Assembly (NCBI GenBank): GCA_036346225.1
Contig: JARFIW010001082.1
Span: 992,001 to 1,056,000, forward strand
Source: Platerodrilus igneus
Lineage: Eukaryota; Arthropoda; Insecta; Coleoptera; Lycidae
Direction: 5' to 3'
DNA length: 64,000 nucleotides
In this document: one piece after another, positions 9,536 through 19,344 of the stretch
Numbering within the stretch: the stretch's first letter is position 1
How the letters are laid out: each line of letters opens with the position of its first letter
Notes under the pieces: model-generated
Told to the model about the DNA's origin: nothing
Database searches by the model: none
The model's input: the letters and a program-made list of their open reading frames with translations, nothing else
Position numbers and translations under genes: made by a program

Positions 9536-9740
9536 TTATATCTTTACACCCCCATGCGTAGATTGTTGTACTATTAGGAATGATGTACCTTTTGTCATCT
9601 TTCCTCGATGAACTAATTTTATTAATAAGCTACGTGTACAAATCGTATTTTTTACTCCGGATACATACGCAGGCAAGTACTCGATACCATCCAAATAAAG
9701 AATTGGATGCTTGGCGACTGTTAACATCCGCTTCCCTCGT
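9536..9740 (-). pseudogene. Coding fragment next to left TIR junction, unknown family
   Basis: Minus translation gives ILYLDGIEYLPAYVSGVKN and then LLIKLVHRGKMTKGTSFLIV up to a stop at 9536. The first phrase matches the degenerate block in the TIR (see 7840-8500), so this is a less decayed member of the same unknown family. It has no start codon of its own that I trust. Its N-terminal side runs into the minisatellite at 9744-9853. Confidence 0.35.
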
Positions 9741-9743
9741 GTA

Positions 9744-9853
9744 CGCCCAGACACATCCCAGCCCATGAGCACCCCTGTGCATGCACACCCCTGCCCATGC
9801 GCACCCCTGCGCGTACGCACCCTTGCCCATGCTCACTGCCCATGCGCACCCCT
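9744..9853. repeat. GC-rich minisatellite, about 7 units of 16 bp
   Basis: On minus the unit is GGGGTGCGCATGGGCA, repeated with changes about seven times. It is the most GC-rich stretch of the neighbourhood and lies downstream of the central gene. The frames crossing it on both strands are repeat artefacts. Confidence 0.8.
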
Positions 9854-9931
9854 CTCTGTGCGAGTGCTATTTCGGGGTAACGTCACAGCCTTTTATAAAT
9901 AAAGAACAATGTTATATACTATTATAAAATG

Positions 9932-9937
9932 TTTATT
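9932..9937 (-). promoter_or_regulatory. Polyadenylation signal AATAAA for the central gene
   Basis: AATAAA on minus lies about 77 bases downstream of the stop at 10014, a normal distance for a eukaryotic 3' end. Confidence 0.45.
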
Positions 9938-10013
9938 CTGACATTATACATAACAATTTTAAAAATATTTAATGCCAAGCATGGAGTCACTTAAACTTAA
10001 TTTTAATACATAG

Positions 10014-12395
10014 TTATACACAGAAGACAGTCCTTTCTTTATGTTTGTTTGCAGTGGTTTTAATTTTATCTAATTTTATTCGCAGCTTAAAATTTAAATC
10101 GACACCCAAGTCTTCTATCTCCTTTTCTAACCAATAGTTTGATACATAAAGACCGTCTAGGTTTTCGAATTGTAAAATGTACCGAAGTTTGCCTCTATAT
10201 TTAAAGTCTTTGATTCCGCCGACAACCCGATCCATTCCTTCGTGTAATTCTTGCAGCTTGTGACAATCTTTTAATCGCAGCTTTCCCACTATATCCTGCA
10301 TACCTATCTTGTTAGCTTGATCGACTTCTTCTTGTCGGTATTGAGGAAATCCTTTTCTCCCACATACCGTTGTGTAGTTGCATATCCACCACTTTTGGGA
10401 ATATATGGTTGTTATAGGTTGTAAGACCCTCGGTTTTAAATGATCCGAAAGGTTCTTTACTAGGCAAATATACAATGTTTAGCGGAACCCCTTTGCGTGC
10501 GGTGTACGCCAAGGTTACGAAACCCGCATTCCTTAGTTCGTCTTTGTTATCTGCCATTTTGATAAATACGTTTTTAGAATAACCTTTTAAAAAGTATACG
10601 GATTTAGTACCATCCTTTTCTGCAAGAACACCTACATAACTAAAAGAGCCTTTCTTACTAACCGCAAATGCATACAGCTTGTACAACCCGGATGTATCTA
10701 AGTCAGTCCATCGACACATAAAATAATCTTTTAATTCTTCCTCATTTTCTCTAATAAGATGTTCTTTGTCTAACACATCTTTGTATTGTTCGCGTATTGT
10801 CGCAGTGTTTTCCATGTAGTCCAATTTTCGCCTTTTTGCATCCATTTCCTCTAATTCCAGTTGTCTTTTCCTTCCACTTACAGCGTATGGCATGCATAAT
10901 GGGACAATTTCCTTTAGCGTAAACGGATAGAGTTTACTACCAATATTTGCGCGTTGTCGTACAACCTCTGGGCGAATGTTAGGTGTATTTATCAATCCCA
11001 ATTCCGAAATGACTATTTCTTTTGGAATTGTAGAAGATGGTGTTGCAGATTGTGTAAAATATGTACTACCTGCTTTAATGTAGCACTTGTGTAAGATTTT
11101 TATTTTATCTTGGCTGTCTTCCTCCTCTACTATCTCCAAATAATTTACGGGTAAATAGTTAAAACTAAAAGCCGAAAGCACATACTTTATCAATGTTTCC
11201 CTTTCTTTTGGTTTTCGGACAACTTAATTTGCAAGCCCGTCAATTTCTTTGTATTACCATTACCCCAATACACGTACTGTAGCAGGTTATTATACACTAA
11301 ACAGCAGCTATTTTGTAGCTTGTCCGATAGCTTACTCCACATTTTGGCAAGTGGTACCGAGTACATTGGCGCCTTTAGGAAGTATAACTTACTATCTTTC
11401 AATAACGTTAAACAGTCTTTTAAGGGATTATACACCGTTCCGCACTGACATAGCTTCCAATTGCACAATTGTATATTGTCGCTTCCAATCGCGTAATACC
11501 ATGTTCTTTAGCCAAAGTAGACGCAAATGTTTCCTTAAACGTACATCTGGACAACGTAAAAATCTAGTATATGATTGCCAAGTTGTTTATTAACACCAGG
11601 ACTTGTTATCTGACACACAAATTTGTTGTATATCTTAATTCTTGCATTGGTTGTTAGCCATGTTAAACAATCAATTCCTACAGTTTTATCGTTGTCAACT
11701 ATAATATTACACTTTTCTTCGTATTCGCCCTTATAGCAAAAGTTATGGTTTGTAGTTAAATAATTACACATCTCTATCTTGCTAAATATACCCGCAAAAT
11801 CTTGGGTTACATCCATGTCAAAAAGATAGAAATAATCTTTTTCGAGTTCGTCTAATATATCTGGTAGTTCCTCCAATAAAGTTTCCAACTTAACATCTGC
11901 TAGTTCCACTTTGTATGGAACACATATAGGATTTTGGAATTTTTTATTAATGCATTCGAGGTCTTCTTTTCCGATAATTTCTTTTACTCTCTGACCCATC
12001 TTGTTAGTGCTTTCCAGAGAAAACGGGAGCTTAGCTTTAACACCATGCCTAGCGGAAACAAATCGGTCAAACTTTCTTCGTAGATAGCTGTTAAATGCAC
12101 CACAAATTCCTTTTTTTAGGATAAACATCCTTCTGCTTGCAGATGTTTGCTCGGCGTCAGAAAAGTCGCAAATTTTAACCAACATTATATTGTCACAAAA
12201 TGGTTCTGTAATTGGTGTGTGTAGTCCACCAGTCAGCATCTGTTCGCCTTCGACATAACAAATATTACCAATATCTGTTACCAGATTATTGTTGCACATA
12301 TTTTCTGTCAACAGCCATAATCCAAATCGCTCATTTGTCGGTTTCACTTTATTCCCAAGAAGTTGAGAAACGTTAATCACCTTGGAGACGCTCAT
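10014..12395 (-). pseudogene. Central long gene: possible rolling-circle Rep-like initiator, frameshifted
   Basis: Four successive minus-strand frames (11535-12395, 11190-11468, 10312-11193, 10014-10475) join into what looks like one gene of about 790 codons broken by at least three frameshifts (near 11550, 11200 and 10350). The N-terminal third has, in order, FDMDVTQDFAGIF, then TTNARIKIYNKF, then (in a shifted frame near 11500) EHGITRLEATIY. This spacing of an acidic D-x-D..D-F block, an R-x-x-IYxK block and an RLE-strand recalls the Rep_trans replication initiators of filamentous phages and plasmids; that is a weak, by-eye resemblance. The C-terminal two thirds have no domain I recognise (KRRKLDYMEN basic stretch, KTEGLTTYNNH block). 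An origin-like repeat cluster lies directly upstream (12539-12874). Pieces of this gene recur in the TIRs. Confidence 0.5.
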
Positions 12396-12538
12396 GTTTA
12401 CCGTTCTAGCTACTATCGAATACTAAATTGAATACGAAAAAATTGTTCTCTTACGTATTCTACAGAGTGGGGACGTATATTGCCGAAGATAGTCGAATAT
12501 GTTGTTATCTGACCTAAGCCGACAGGGATGCGCATCGA

Positions 12539-12556
12539 CATATATCCGGATATATG
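12539..12556. repeat. Perfect 18-bp palindrome CATATATCCGGATATATG
   Basis: It lies 144 bases upstream of the central gene start and is the first of a series of palindromes ending at the right TIR. Confidence 0.85.
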
Positions 12557-12569
12557 TAGGATGTTGTTA

Positions 12570-12599
12570 GGTGAAATTGCCCCATAGGGCAATTTCACC
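12570..12599. repeat. Perfect 13-bp stem with CATA loop
   Basis: GGTGAAATTGCCC (12570-12582) pairs with its complement at 12587-12599. This has the shape of a nick-site or Rep-binding hairpin; no nick motif is known for this element. Confidence 0.85.
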
Positions 12600-12604
12600 C
12601 TCAC

Positions 12605-12682
12605 ATGACCATATGACCACATGACCATATGACCACATGACCACATGACCATATGACCACATGACCACATAACCATATGACC
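12605..12682. repeat. Tandem array of about ten 8-bp units GACCAYAT
   Basis: Units GACCATAT and GACCACAT alternate with one AACC variant. Such short directly repeated units beside hairpins resemble iterons of rolling-circle replicons. The open frame through it on minus (VMWSCGHM repeats) is an artefact. Confidence 0.85.
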
Positions 12683-12753
12683 TAATTGCTTTTAATGAGT
12701 TTTCTCATTAAACACCCATTAGCACTAATTGCTTTTTAATGAGTTTTTTTATT
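12683..12753. repeat. Two direct copies of a small hairpin unit
   Basis: TAATTGCTTTTAATGAG...TTAAA occurs twice (from about 12683 and 12726). The first copy forms a perfect 9-bp stem, TTTAATGAG (12691-12699) with CTCATTAAA (12704-12712), and a TTTT loop; the second is imperfect. Confidence 0.7.
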
Positions 12754-12874
12754 AAAAACCAAGTGTGGACCTAGCTTAGATAAAAGGAAAATTTAATAGG
12801 TTGGGTCAGCGCCGCGGCGCTGACCCTAACCTATTAAATTTTCCTTTATCTAAGCTAGTCCACACTTGGTTTTT
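12754..12874. repeat. Long near-perfect palindrome, about 60-bp arms
   Basis: The centre is CAGCGCCG|CGGCGCTG (12807-12822). Moving outward, both arms stay complementary to about 12754 and 12874. I find three one-base indels (extra T at 12827, extra A near 12785, extra base near 12771) and no substitution. The GC-rich tip on an AT-rich stem would extrude easily as a cruciform. It abuts the inner edge of the right TIR and has no counterpart at the left junction. Confidence 0.9.
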
Positions 12875-13671
12875 TTTTTGTAAATCTATTGTATATATTA
12901 GTTTTAAGATTCCATAATTTTTAAGTTCTTCTACCACCTTCCAAATCCTTCTGGCTTCTATCCTGGTTGACAGAGTATACGTGTTAGCTCCACGTGGTAT
13001 TCGCGGGACACGGCGGTTTTAGATTTCTAGGGAAACGGTTGGTTAAAGCATATGTCTTGGTTAGCGGAAAAAAAGGTTTTAAAGATGGAGTTAAATAAAG
13101 ATGGGCAAAAATCAGTGATGTGGGTCTTTAAAAGGTATAACTTTGTATGGGGTGGTCCTATTTAAAAGTTATTTGCAGATTTGGGGTCCCTAGAAAAATT
13201 TAACATTAGTTGATACCTAGCAAAATATATTTATCTTAAAAGAGTGACTGCCCAGCGTATAATAAATACAATATAACACTTGTCAACAAATAAAGTTGTA
13301 GGGAAAATTAAAGACGTATTTAATGGGAGTCCAGTATTAGAATTTGTTGTTAGTAATGTTAAGCCCTACTGTATTGTAGGCGAGAAAGATACGATTAAAA
13401 AGATTAAAGAGGTCTCACGAATTGTAGTTAAGTAAAACCGAGGGTCTTACAACCTATAACGAGCATATACCTCCAAAAGGGGTGGGCATGCAGCTACGCA
13501 GCAGTGCGCGGGAGAATAAGAATGCTCTCTAATAAGAAATTAAAGTTTCCATGTACGTAGCACCAGTCATTGGGTAACGGTAGAAATGTGGAACCTATAA
13601 AGACGATTATTAATTATGGTTTAGAAAAATAGTAGTTTTCGTGGACTAAATAAAATAGCTTAGACTGGTTA

Positions 13672-13860
13672 ATGTATATGGTTACATATTCTCGTACACA
13701 TCCACAAACATCTGTTTACGTCCACAATGGCGATACCGGTAGTTTTTGTTTAACAAATAGTAGGAAAGATACGTCAGGTGTTAGTGCGTGGAAGCCTATA
13801 GGATCGTTGGATTCAAAAAGAACGGTGCGGCGGAATGTATGGTGGTTCCCGTTAGAATAA
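13672..13860 (+). CDS. Right TIR copy of the unknown 62-67 codon ORF
   Basis: Same as the minus ORF at 8517-8720 except for one E to G change and a different last few residues, because the frame ends earlier here. No function recognised. Confidence 0.2.
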   Translation: MYMVTYSRTHPQTSVYVHNGDTGSFCLTNSRKDTSGVSAWKPIGSLDSKRTVRRNVWWFPLE

Positions 13861-14248
13861 TCGAAAGTGGTTAATTGATCGTATTAGATGTTTAAATAAG
13901 CGAAAGTGTAAAGGCCTACATAAACAAAAATTAATTAACCGACAAAATAGTGCGCGATGTGCTACACTTATAAAGAAAGTATGGAATGATGCTTTGCATC
14001 GGTCCTAACAATAAAAAGGAGAGTAACTTTTTCTAGCAATTACAAGAATAGCAGTAGCGCAGAGAAGGGGTTATTCATGTATTATACAGTTGCTGCAAAA
14101 TATGTTAGTTTACGCGTAGCTCGGATGTGTAATTGATCACGACTTAAAGATCCCTCGGAGGTTTAAAAATTCTCGGCCCATTGTCGTTTGAAAAATGTTT
14201 GTAAATTATCAGAACAGGAGCGGGTTGAAGTTTAAGTTAGATGGGTGA

Positions 14249-14551
14249 TTGACTGAGTTTTTTCTACCTTTTACGAGGGAATTGGAAGTTGACAGACATC
14301 GAGCATCTAATTCTCTATTTGAACGATATCAAGTACTTACCGGTTCTAGAAATCATTACGTGCGGCCGACCGCTATGCGAAAGTGTAAAAGCCTACAGAA
14401 GCAAAATTTAATCATCAGACGTAAAAGTGCGCGTTTTTCTAGCAATTACAAGAATAGCAGTAGCGCGGCGAAGAGGTATGCATGTATTATACAGCGCATT
14501 GTTGCTATAAAATATGTTAGTTTACGAGAAGCTCGAACGTGCACAAATTAA
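14249..14551 (+). pseudogene. Right TIR copy of the degenerate coding block
   Basis: Mirror of 7840-8142 with a few residue changes (for example G to E in SLFERYQ). The related second block is at about 13890-14110. See the left copy for the argument that the true frame is a different one. Confidence 0.4.
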
Positions 14552-14821
14552 ATTTTAATCTATAATTAACCATGGTCGTAAAAATGGGAAATTAATGGTT
14601 AATTTTAATACTGCTAAGCATATACTTTCGCTCGGTGATTCATTTAGAAAATATTCAAGCCCACCATTTCCTAAAAATATGACGTAGAAGTTATTTAAAA
14701 TTAAATTGCTTTATTAGTAAGTATTCTGTAGACAACAAGTTGGTATTTCCTTAGTAATGGTTTAAAGTGTTTTTATTAAGTTTTTGGTTATAGTAGCACT
14801 GCATCTTCTACAGCACGACTT

Positions 14822-14838
14822 GCACACAATTTGTGTGC
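14822..14838. repeat. 17-bp palindrome in right TIR
   Basis: GCACACAATTTGTGTGC, the complement of the left TIR palindrome at 7554-7570. Confidence 0.6.
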
Positions 14839-15086
14839 GTGTGCTATCACCCTTTGGGATTTTTAATATGCACGCGATCCGTATAACATGGAAGACGTTT
14901 CCGATGTTTCTACTAACGGGCCGCAAGGATTATGACGTCATTTAGTTCCACGCTGAATCCTCAACTTCGATCGGGTGTCTTCGGAAACCTTCGGTTTGCA
15001 TTCTATAGGGTACATAAAGCAGGTGTGCAAGAGTAAACTTTTTAGTTATAAGTTAGTTCGCTTACAAGTTTAACCAAAGTGCTATA

Positions 15087-15891
15087 GTGAGGATTTTGTT
15101 TTGTACTAAAATGGTATCTGCAAACGTTTTTAAGTGCAACTCTTGCGGTGCTTCCTATACCTGGAAAAATGCTCTCAAACGGCACCAGAATAAATGTCGT
15201 GGTGTAACATCGTCTACGGTTGCTTATACATCCGTCCGCAGCAAAGTACTTAAACTGTGGGTCTTGCGGTATCGCTTTTACGAGAATGGGCAACTTACAG
15301 CGACACAAGGAAAAACAGCACGGTATGTCATTAAGCCGTAAACGTTCAGCTCCGCCAACTGTTAAAGGGCCTTGTACGAAACAACCACGAATTATGTGTA
15401 AAGTATGCGATTTCGAAATGGAAAAGACTACCTATGCCGCACACTTGAGAAGCAACAGACATAAAAATGCATCAGTTACCGCTACTAACGACGATGGTGT
15501 AGAAATGGTTAGTACAGCGTTTAACAACCGTATGGCTAGCTATCGCATAAAAAACGCCAGTGTCGACGATGGAGTGTCCGAGTTTCTTTGGAAGCAGAAA
15601 GAGCGATTTATTCGATTAATAAATGAAAAAAGAATACAACATACAGCAATAAAAGTCTATTGCGAACTCTAAGGTGTTTACACCAAAATGGGGGAAGAGA
15701 CTACCGATGTGAAATCCTTTAACACAAAAAATGTGGTTATAGCTTCTTCTAGTAATCTGGAAAATATATACGAGGTCTTAAGCGAAACCATAAGAACAAA
15801 ATCAGAGGAATTTGAAACATGCGGGTCCGGTTGGTCTTTGGAAAAGGTGCTCTATTTAGAAATAAATATTAATAAGTATAAGCCGATATGA
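15087..15891 (+). pseudogene. Zinc-finger gene, right TIR copy, broken
   Basis: Same gene as 6499-7305, but with a 2-bp deletion after the first finger (near 15220, the TSSTV codons) and a nonsense codon at about 15670 (CTC TAA where the left copy has CTC TAC). Fingers 2 and 3 lie in the shifted frame 15220-15672 and the C-terminal SGW...NKYKP part in 15688-15891. Since the arms otherwise match closely, this copy decayed after the last arm-to-arm homogenisation, or the left copy has been kept by selection. Confidence 0.8.
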
Positions 15892-16074
15892 GCTCTAGGT
15901 TAAGAATAAAAAATTGTAAATATGTATTTAGAAATGTGGTTTACAAATTTAAACTGTATTAGTAAAAATTGTTTGTAATAAAAGTTTTAAGAATTGGTTT
16001 TAGATTTTCTTTAGGTATGAGCCGCAAGAAATTTATAATTTAGAGGTGTGTGTAAAATGGTAAGGGTGGCCCTG

Positions 16075-16960
16075 GTAGCTCTCTGGGGATGGAGCTATCT
16101 AAAAATTTAAAGAGATTTGGGTAGCTGAGAAAATTCTAATATTGATTGATACCAAGCAAGGTAGGTTTATCTCGTGGGTGGAAATGTGGAGAAAGATTTA
16201 TCTCGCAGAGGGTATATTGTAACTTTGCAGGGCGTGGTCCGATTTCAAATCTGTTTACAGATTCGGGATGTGCGTAAAATTTTAAACTAAGAAGATGTAT
16301 CGCATGACGAAAAAAATTTTATAAGAACGCTCAAAAGTCGCTACAGGTAAGAAATCTTAAAATTGGGGTAGCTCCCTTGGGGATGGCGCAATCTAAAAAA
16401 TTCCTAGAGATTCGGGTAGCTGAGAAAAATCTAATGTTAATTAATACCAAACAAGATAGGTTTATCTCGTGGGTGGAAATGTGGAGAAAGATTTATCTCG
16501 CGGGTGTAAAGAATGCGGGTGTGACGTAATGAAAATGGTTGTGGGGGTGTCCGAGCAAGGAGGAGAGCAAGGAGGGAGCAGGAGGAGATTCATCTCCCTC
16601 ATTTCCCCCTTATCTCGAAAGATGCAATGGCTAGACGAAGAAAACTATTTGTTAGGTTTGCTTATAGAGCAAAGAGCAAAATTTAGAAGATCAGGACTTT
16701 AAAGGGGTATAACTTTGCAGGGCGTGGTCCGATTTTAAATCTGTTTGCAGATTCGAATTCTGCGTAAAATTCTAAGCTAACTTAATGTATTGCATGACTA
16801 AAAAATTTTTATAAGAACGCTCAAAAGTCGCTACAGGTAAGAAATCTTAAAATTAGGGTAGCTCCCTTGGGGGTGATGCAATCTGAAAAATTCCTAAAGA
16901 TTCGGGTAGCTGAGAAAAATCTAATGTTAATTAATACCAAACAAGATAGGTTTATCTCGT
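16075..16960. repeat. Iterated subterminal repeats, right TIR, with one extra unit
   Basis: Mirror of 5571-6310. The extra 148-bp segment 16470-16617 repeats 16959-17103 (the GGGTGGAAATGTGGAGAAAG to CTCATTTCCCCCTT part) and is bounded by TATCTCG on both sides, as expected for slippage or unequal exchange between short repeats. Confidence 0.75.
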
Positions 16961-17084
16961 GGGTGGAAATGTGGAGAAAGATTTATCTCGCGGGTGGAAA
17001 GAATGCGGGTGTGACGTAATGAAAATGGTTGTGGGGGTGTCCGAGCAAGGAGGAGAGCAAGGAGGGAGCAGGAGGAGATTCATC

Positions 17085-17149
17085 TCCCTCATTTCCCCCT
17101 TATGGGAATTTACATGTAAATTGGTCCAGATGTGTGGGGAAATGAGGGA
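17085..17149. repeat. Hairpin with nested palindrome near right terminus
   Basis: Mirror of 5382-5446: TCCCTCATTTCCCC (17085-17098) pairs with 17136-17149 around AATTTACATGTAAATT (17107-17122). Confidence 0.8.
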
Positions 17150-17193
17150 TTCTGGGGGAAATGAGGTGGTGGATAGCCTGTATTTCTACTACT

Positions 17194-17199
17194 ATTGCT
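17194..17199 (+). repeat. Right target-site duplication ATTGCT
   Basis: Direct repeat of 5332-5337, immediately outside the right TIR. Confidence 0.75.
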
Positions 17200-19115
17200 C
17201 TCTTTTCGGCCCCTTTATTACCCTATTGTATGTACGAAAGGTACCCATTGTCATGGGCTTTTAACAAATTACATTCTTCAGGATATTACTCAATTTGGGT
17301 GATTTAGATAAGACATGTCAATGCATTATTTATTTTTGGAAATGTTACGGGACGAAATATTCCCTCTAAGAGCTCATCACAGCAGGTTACCTACCATCAG
17401 CAATAAAAGCGCGGATAAAGGTGAGGTAGCATAGGGCGGAACGAAATGTCGGGATGTAGGTATTCATTAGAAAAGAATATGATGTTTAATACTCCGCCTA
17501 CTTGGTTTATGAAGTGCCAGGGAGCACATATAGATGGCAGTTTTGTGGAACTTATTAGTTCAGTTATAAAACTAACAGATATTTTAATTATACATATTAA
17601 CTAACATTTATTACCAGTGAAAACCTTTGAAATTCCGATATGTAATGTAAAAAAAATTATTATTATTATTATTTGGTTTCTTTTCTTATCACATCTGCGT
17701 TTCTTTTATCATTTTCTAACGACGAAATAATAAACAAAATGTACTGAATCGGACACAGTAAACATTCCTCAAGTAGAATAAAAATGCATGTCTTGCATTT
17801 TTAAGTAGTCCAAAGTTTGTTTATTTATTTACGTTTTGTATGCAGCTTTTACGTGTATTACAGAAGTTTGAGGGTAAACATCTTAGAATTTTTATTAAAT
17901 TATTTTCTATTACTACACAAGCCTAAATATGAACGAAATATTACCAGTGGCTTTTTAAATTTATCCCAAAACAATTGAACTTGAGCATAAAAATTAAACA
18001 AATCTGTGTTTATTTTTGTTTACAAATCTTACACTACTCAAACTGGGGGAATACCTCCTTCACTAAATAGGAAATCCAATAAAAATTTATATAAATCCAA
18101 GGTTTATGAAGAACAACTCATTTCTATAATTGGGAGACGCTAAATAATATCCATGATGAAAGTTATAAATAGATTTGCGAGCAATTACGACTATTGTCGA
18201 AAACTCTCATAAGGTTAGTTTGATCTAAATAGATGTTTGTTGTGTTAGTTTTACAGGGCATGTATTCAAACCATTTCTGTTTTACAATAGTGTGTGACAT
18301 GGAACTTCTGAATTTTTCCACAGCAGCACATTGCAGGTGCATTTTTCTAAAAAATACTAATATTTGATTTATTCGATAAATAAACTGAATTGTAATATGC
18401 AATTTTGATGAAAATTCATAAAAATTATTCACACATTTGGGAAAGTTACTGGTTGTGTTTAATCGCTCTATTATCAGCAAAAAAAGTAATTTTTCAGTTA
18501 AAAAAAACCTAAATGACTTTCCCATATAGACAATTATTTTATAAGTAACTTTTATTAAAACCGTTTTTAATTTGGGTGACTAATAGGAAAGAAATTTGGA
18601 TCTTTATAAATTTCAAGATGGCCGCTACTGTGATGAGCTCTTAACTTATGGAAATGGGGTTTTATTTAGTTGGTAACTAAATAAAAAATATTTCTTGATT
18701 TGAACTGCAAAGATAGTAATGAGCTTTGAAACTCCAATATTAAAATTATGAGATCGTTATAATATACACGTGAGAAGATAGAAAAAAGGAACGTCGAAAA
18801 GCACTTTCAGCTTTTTGCAGAAATCTGACAGGTTTTCTTGCTAATTGAAAACATATTTATTGATGATTGATCAGTCGAGTACAATCCCAGTCTATGATAC
18901 AAGCATTTCTATTTTTAGAACTTGCCCTGCTTTGAAAAGTAAGGTATATCTCTTTCTAGTGTTTCCAATTTTTTATATTATAAATTTTATATTTTATAAG
19001 TTTCGGAAAGCAGTTCTCAAAGTATGCTCGGGCCAGCAGTTATTCAGTTGTGGAACATTTAAACTAGCAAGTGTCCTTAATTACTACTGCTCCTTTGATA
19101 ATTGAAATCAAATTA
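17200..19115. other. Gap without recognised genes
   Basis: AT-rich DNA with a short (TTA)n run at about 17653-17674. A 120-codon minus frame at 18163-18525 and an 86-codon plus frame at 18845-19105 have no recognisable motif and I do not call them genes. Confidence 0.4.
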
Positions 19116-19303
19116 TCAAAATTCCAGAACCAAATGCACAAAAGTTCCCTCTAGTAAGACTATTTACGTTGTGCTCCTGATTTAGATTCCTACACCCAAT
19201 ACTAAATTCCAGGAAGGTTGTTGGTTAAGAACCAAATTAGCTAAGAAAGGTAATCATATATAAAGGAAACGAACTTACATTCAGAGAGTCAGTTAACCAA
19301 AAT
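19116..19303 (+). repeat. 5' LTR of an old Ty3/Gypsy relic
   Basis: The stretch TCAAAATTCCAGAACC to ...GAGAGTCAGTTAA matches, with divergence, two pieces at 21126-21235 and about 23068-23185. It precedes a decayed pol region in the right order for a 5' LTR. Confidence 0.55.
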
Positions 19304-19344
19304 TGACCTATAGCTTTGTCAACGGCGTAATGGAGCCGATTGTC

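Larger units (their letters stand above)
5338..17193. mobile_element. 11.86-kb long-TIR element with TIR-borne zinc-finger gene and central Rep-like gene
   Basis: Two inverted arms of about 4.2 kb enclose a unique centre of about 3.4 kb, and a 6-bp direct repeat (ATTGCT) flanks the whole. The termini read AGTAGTAGAAATACAGG inward. Six-base duplications and AG-starting termini are known properties of Polinton/Maverick integration, and the TIR gene resembles the N-terminal module of Polinton-type PolB. Yet the element shows no integrase, PolB palm, capsid or ATPase gene, and its centre encodes a protein with rolling-circle-initiator-like motifs. The arms differ by indels and substitutions, so the structure is not a simple palindromic assembly artefact. 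I do not recognise a named transposon class with this composition. Confidence 0.8.
12877..17193 (-). repeat. Right terminal inverted repeat (about 4317 bp)
   Basis: Reverse complement of 5338-9511. It is about 143 bp longer, mostly because of a 148-bp extra unit (16470-16617) placed between two TATCTCG words. Small differences from the left arm include a 2-bp deletion and a nonsense change in the zinc-finger gene. Confidence 0.9.

Noticed and set aside
9536..9902. Several overlapping frames on both strands around the GC-rich minisatellite
   Set aside because: Periodic His/Ala/Pro/Cys-rich translations reflect the 16-bp repeat; only the ILYLDGIEYLP part looks like old coding.
10014..12395. 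Reading the central gene as several separate small genes
   Set aside because: Frames end and begin within a few bases of each other with overlapping ends and no start context, which fits one gene with frameshifts better.
12413..12676. 87-codon minus frame with VMWSCGHM repeats
   Set aside because: It is created by the 8-bp tandem array and hairpins; no independent coding signal.
5338..17193. Palindromic assembly artefact
   Set aside because: The arms differ by a 148-bp unit and by substitutions and indels, flanks differ, and a 6-bp direct repeat is present; a misjoin would give identical arms.
18163..18525. 120-codon minus frame
   Set aside because: No motif, repeat or splice context; AT-rich composition makes chance frames of this length likely.
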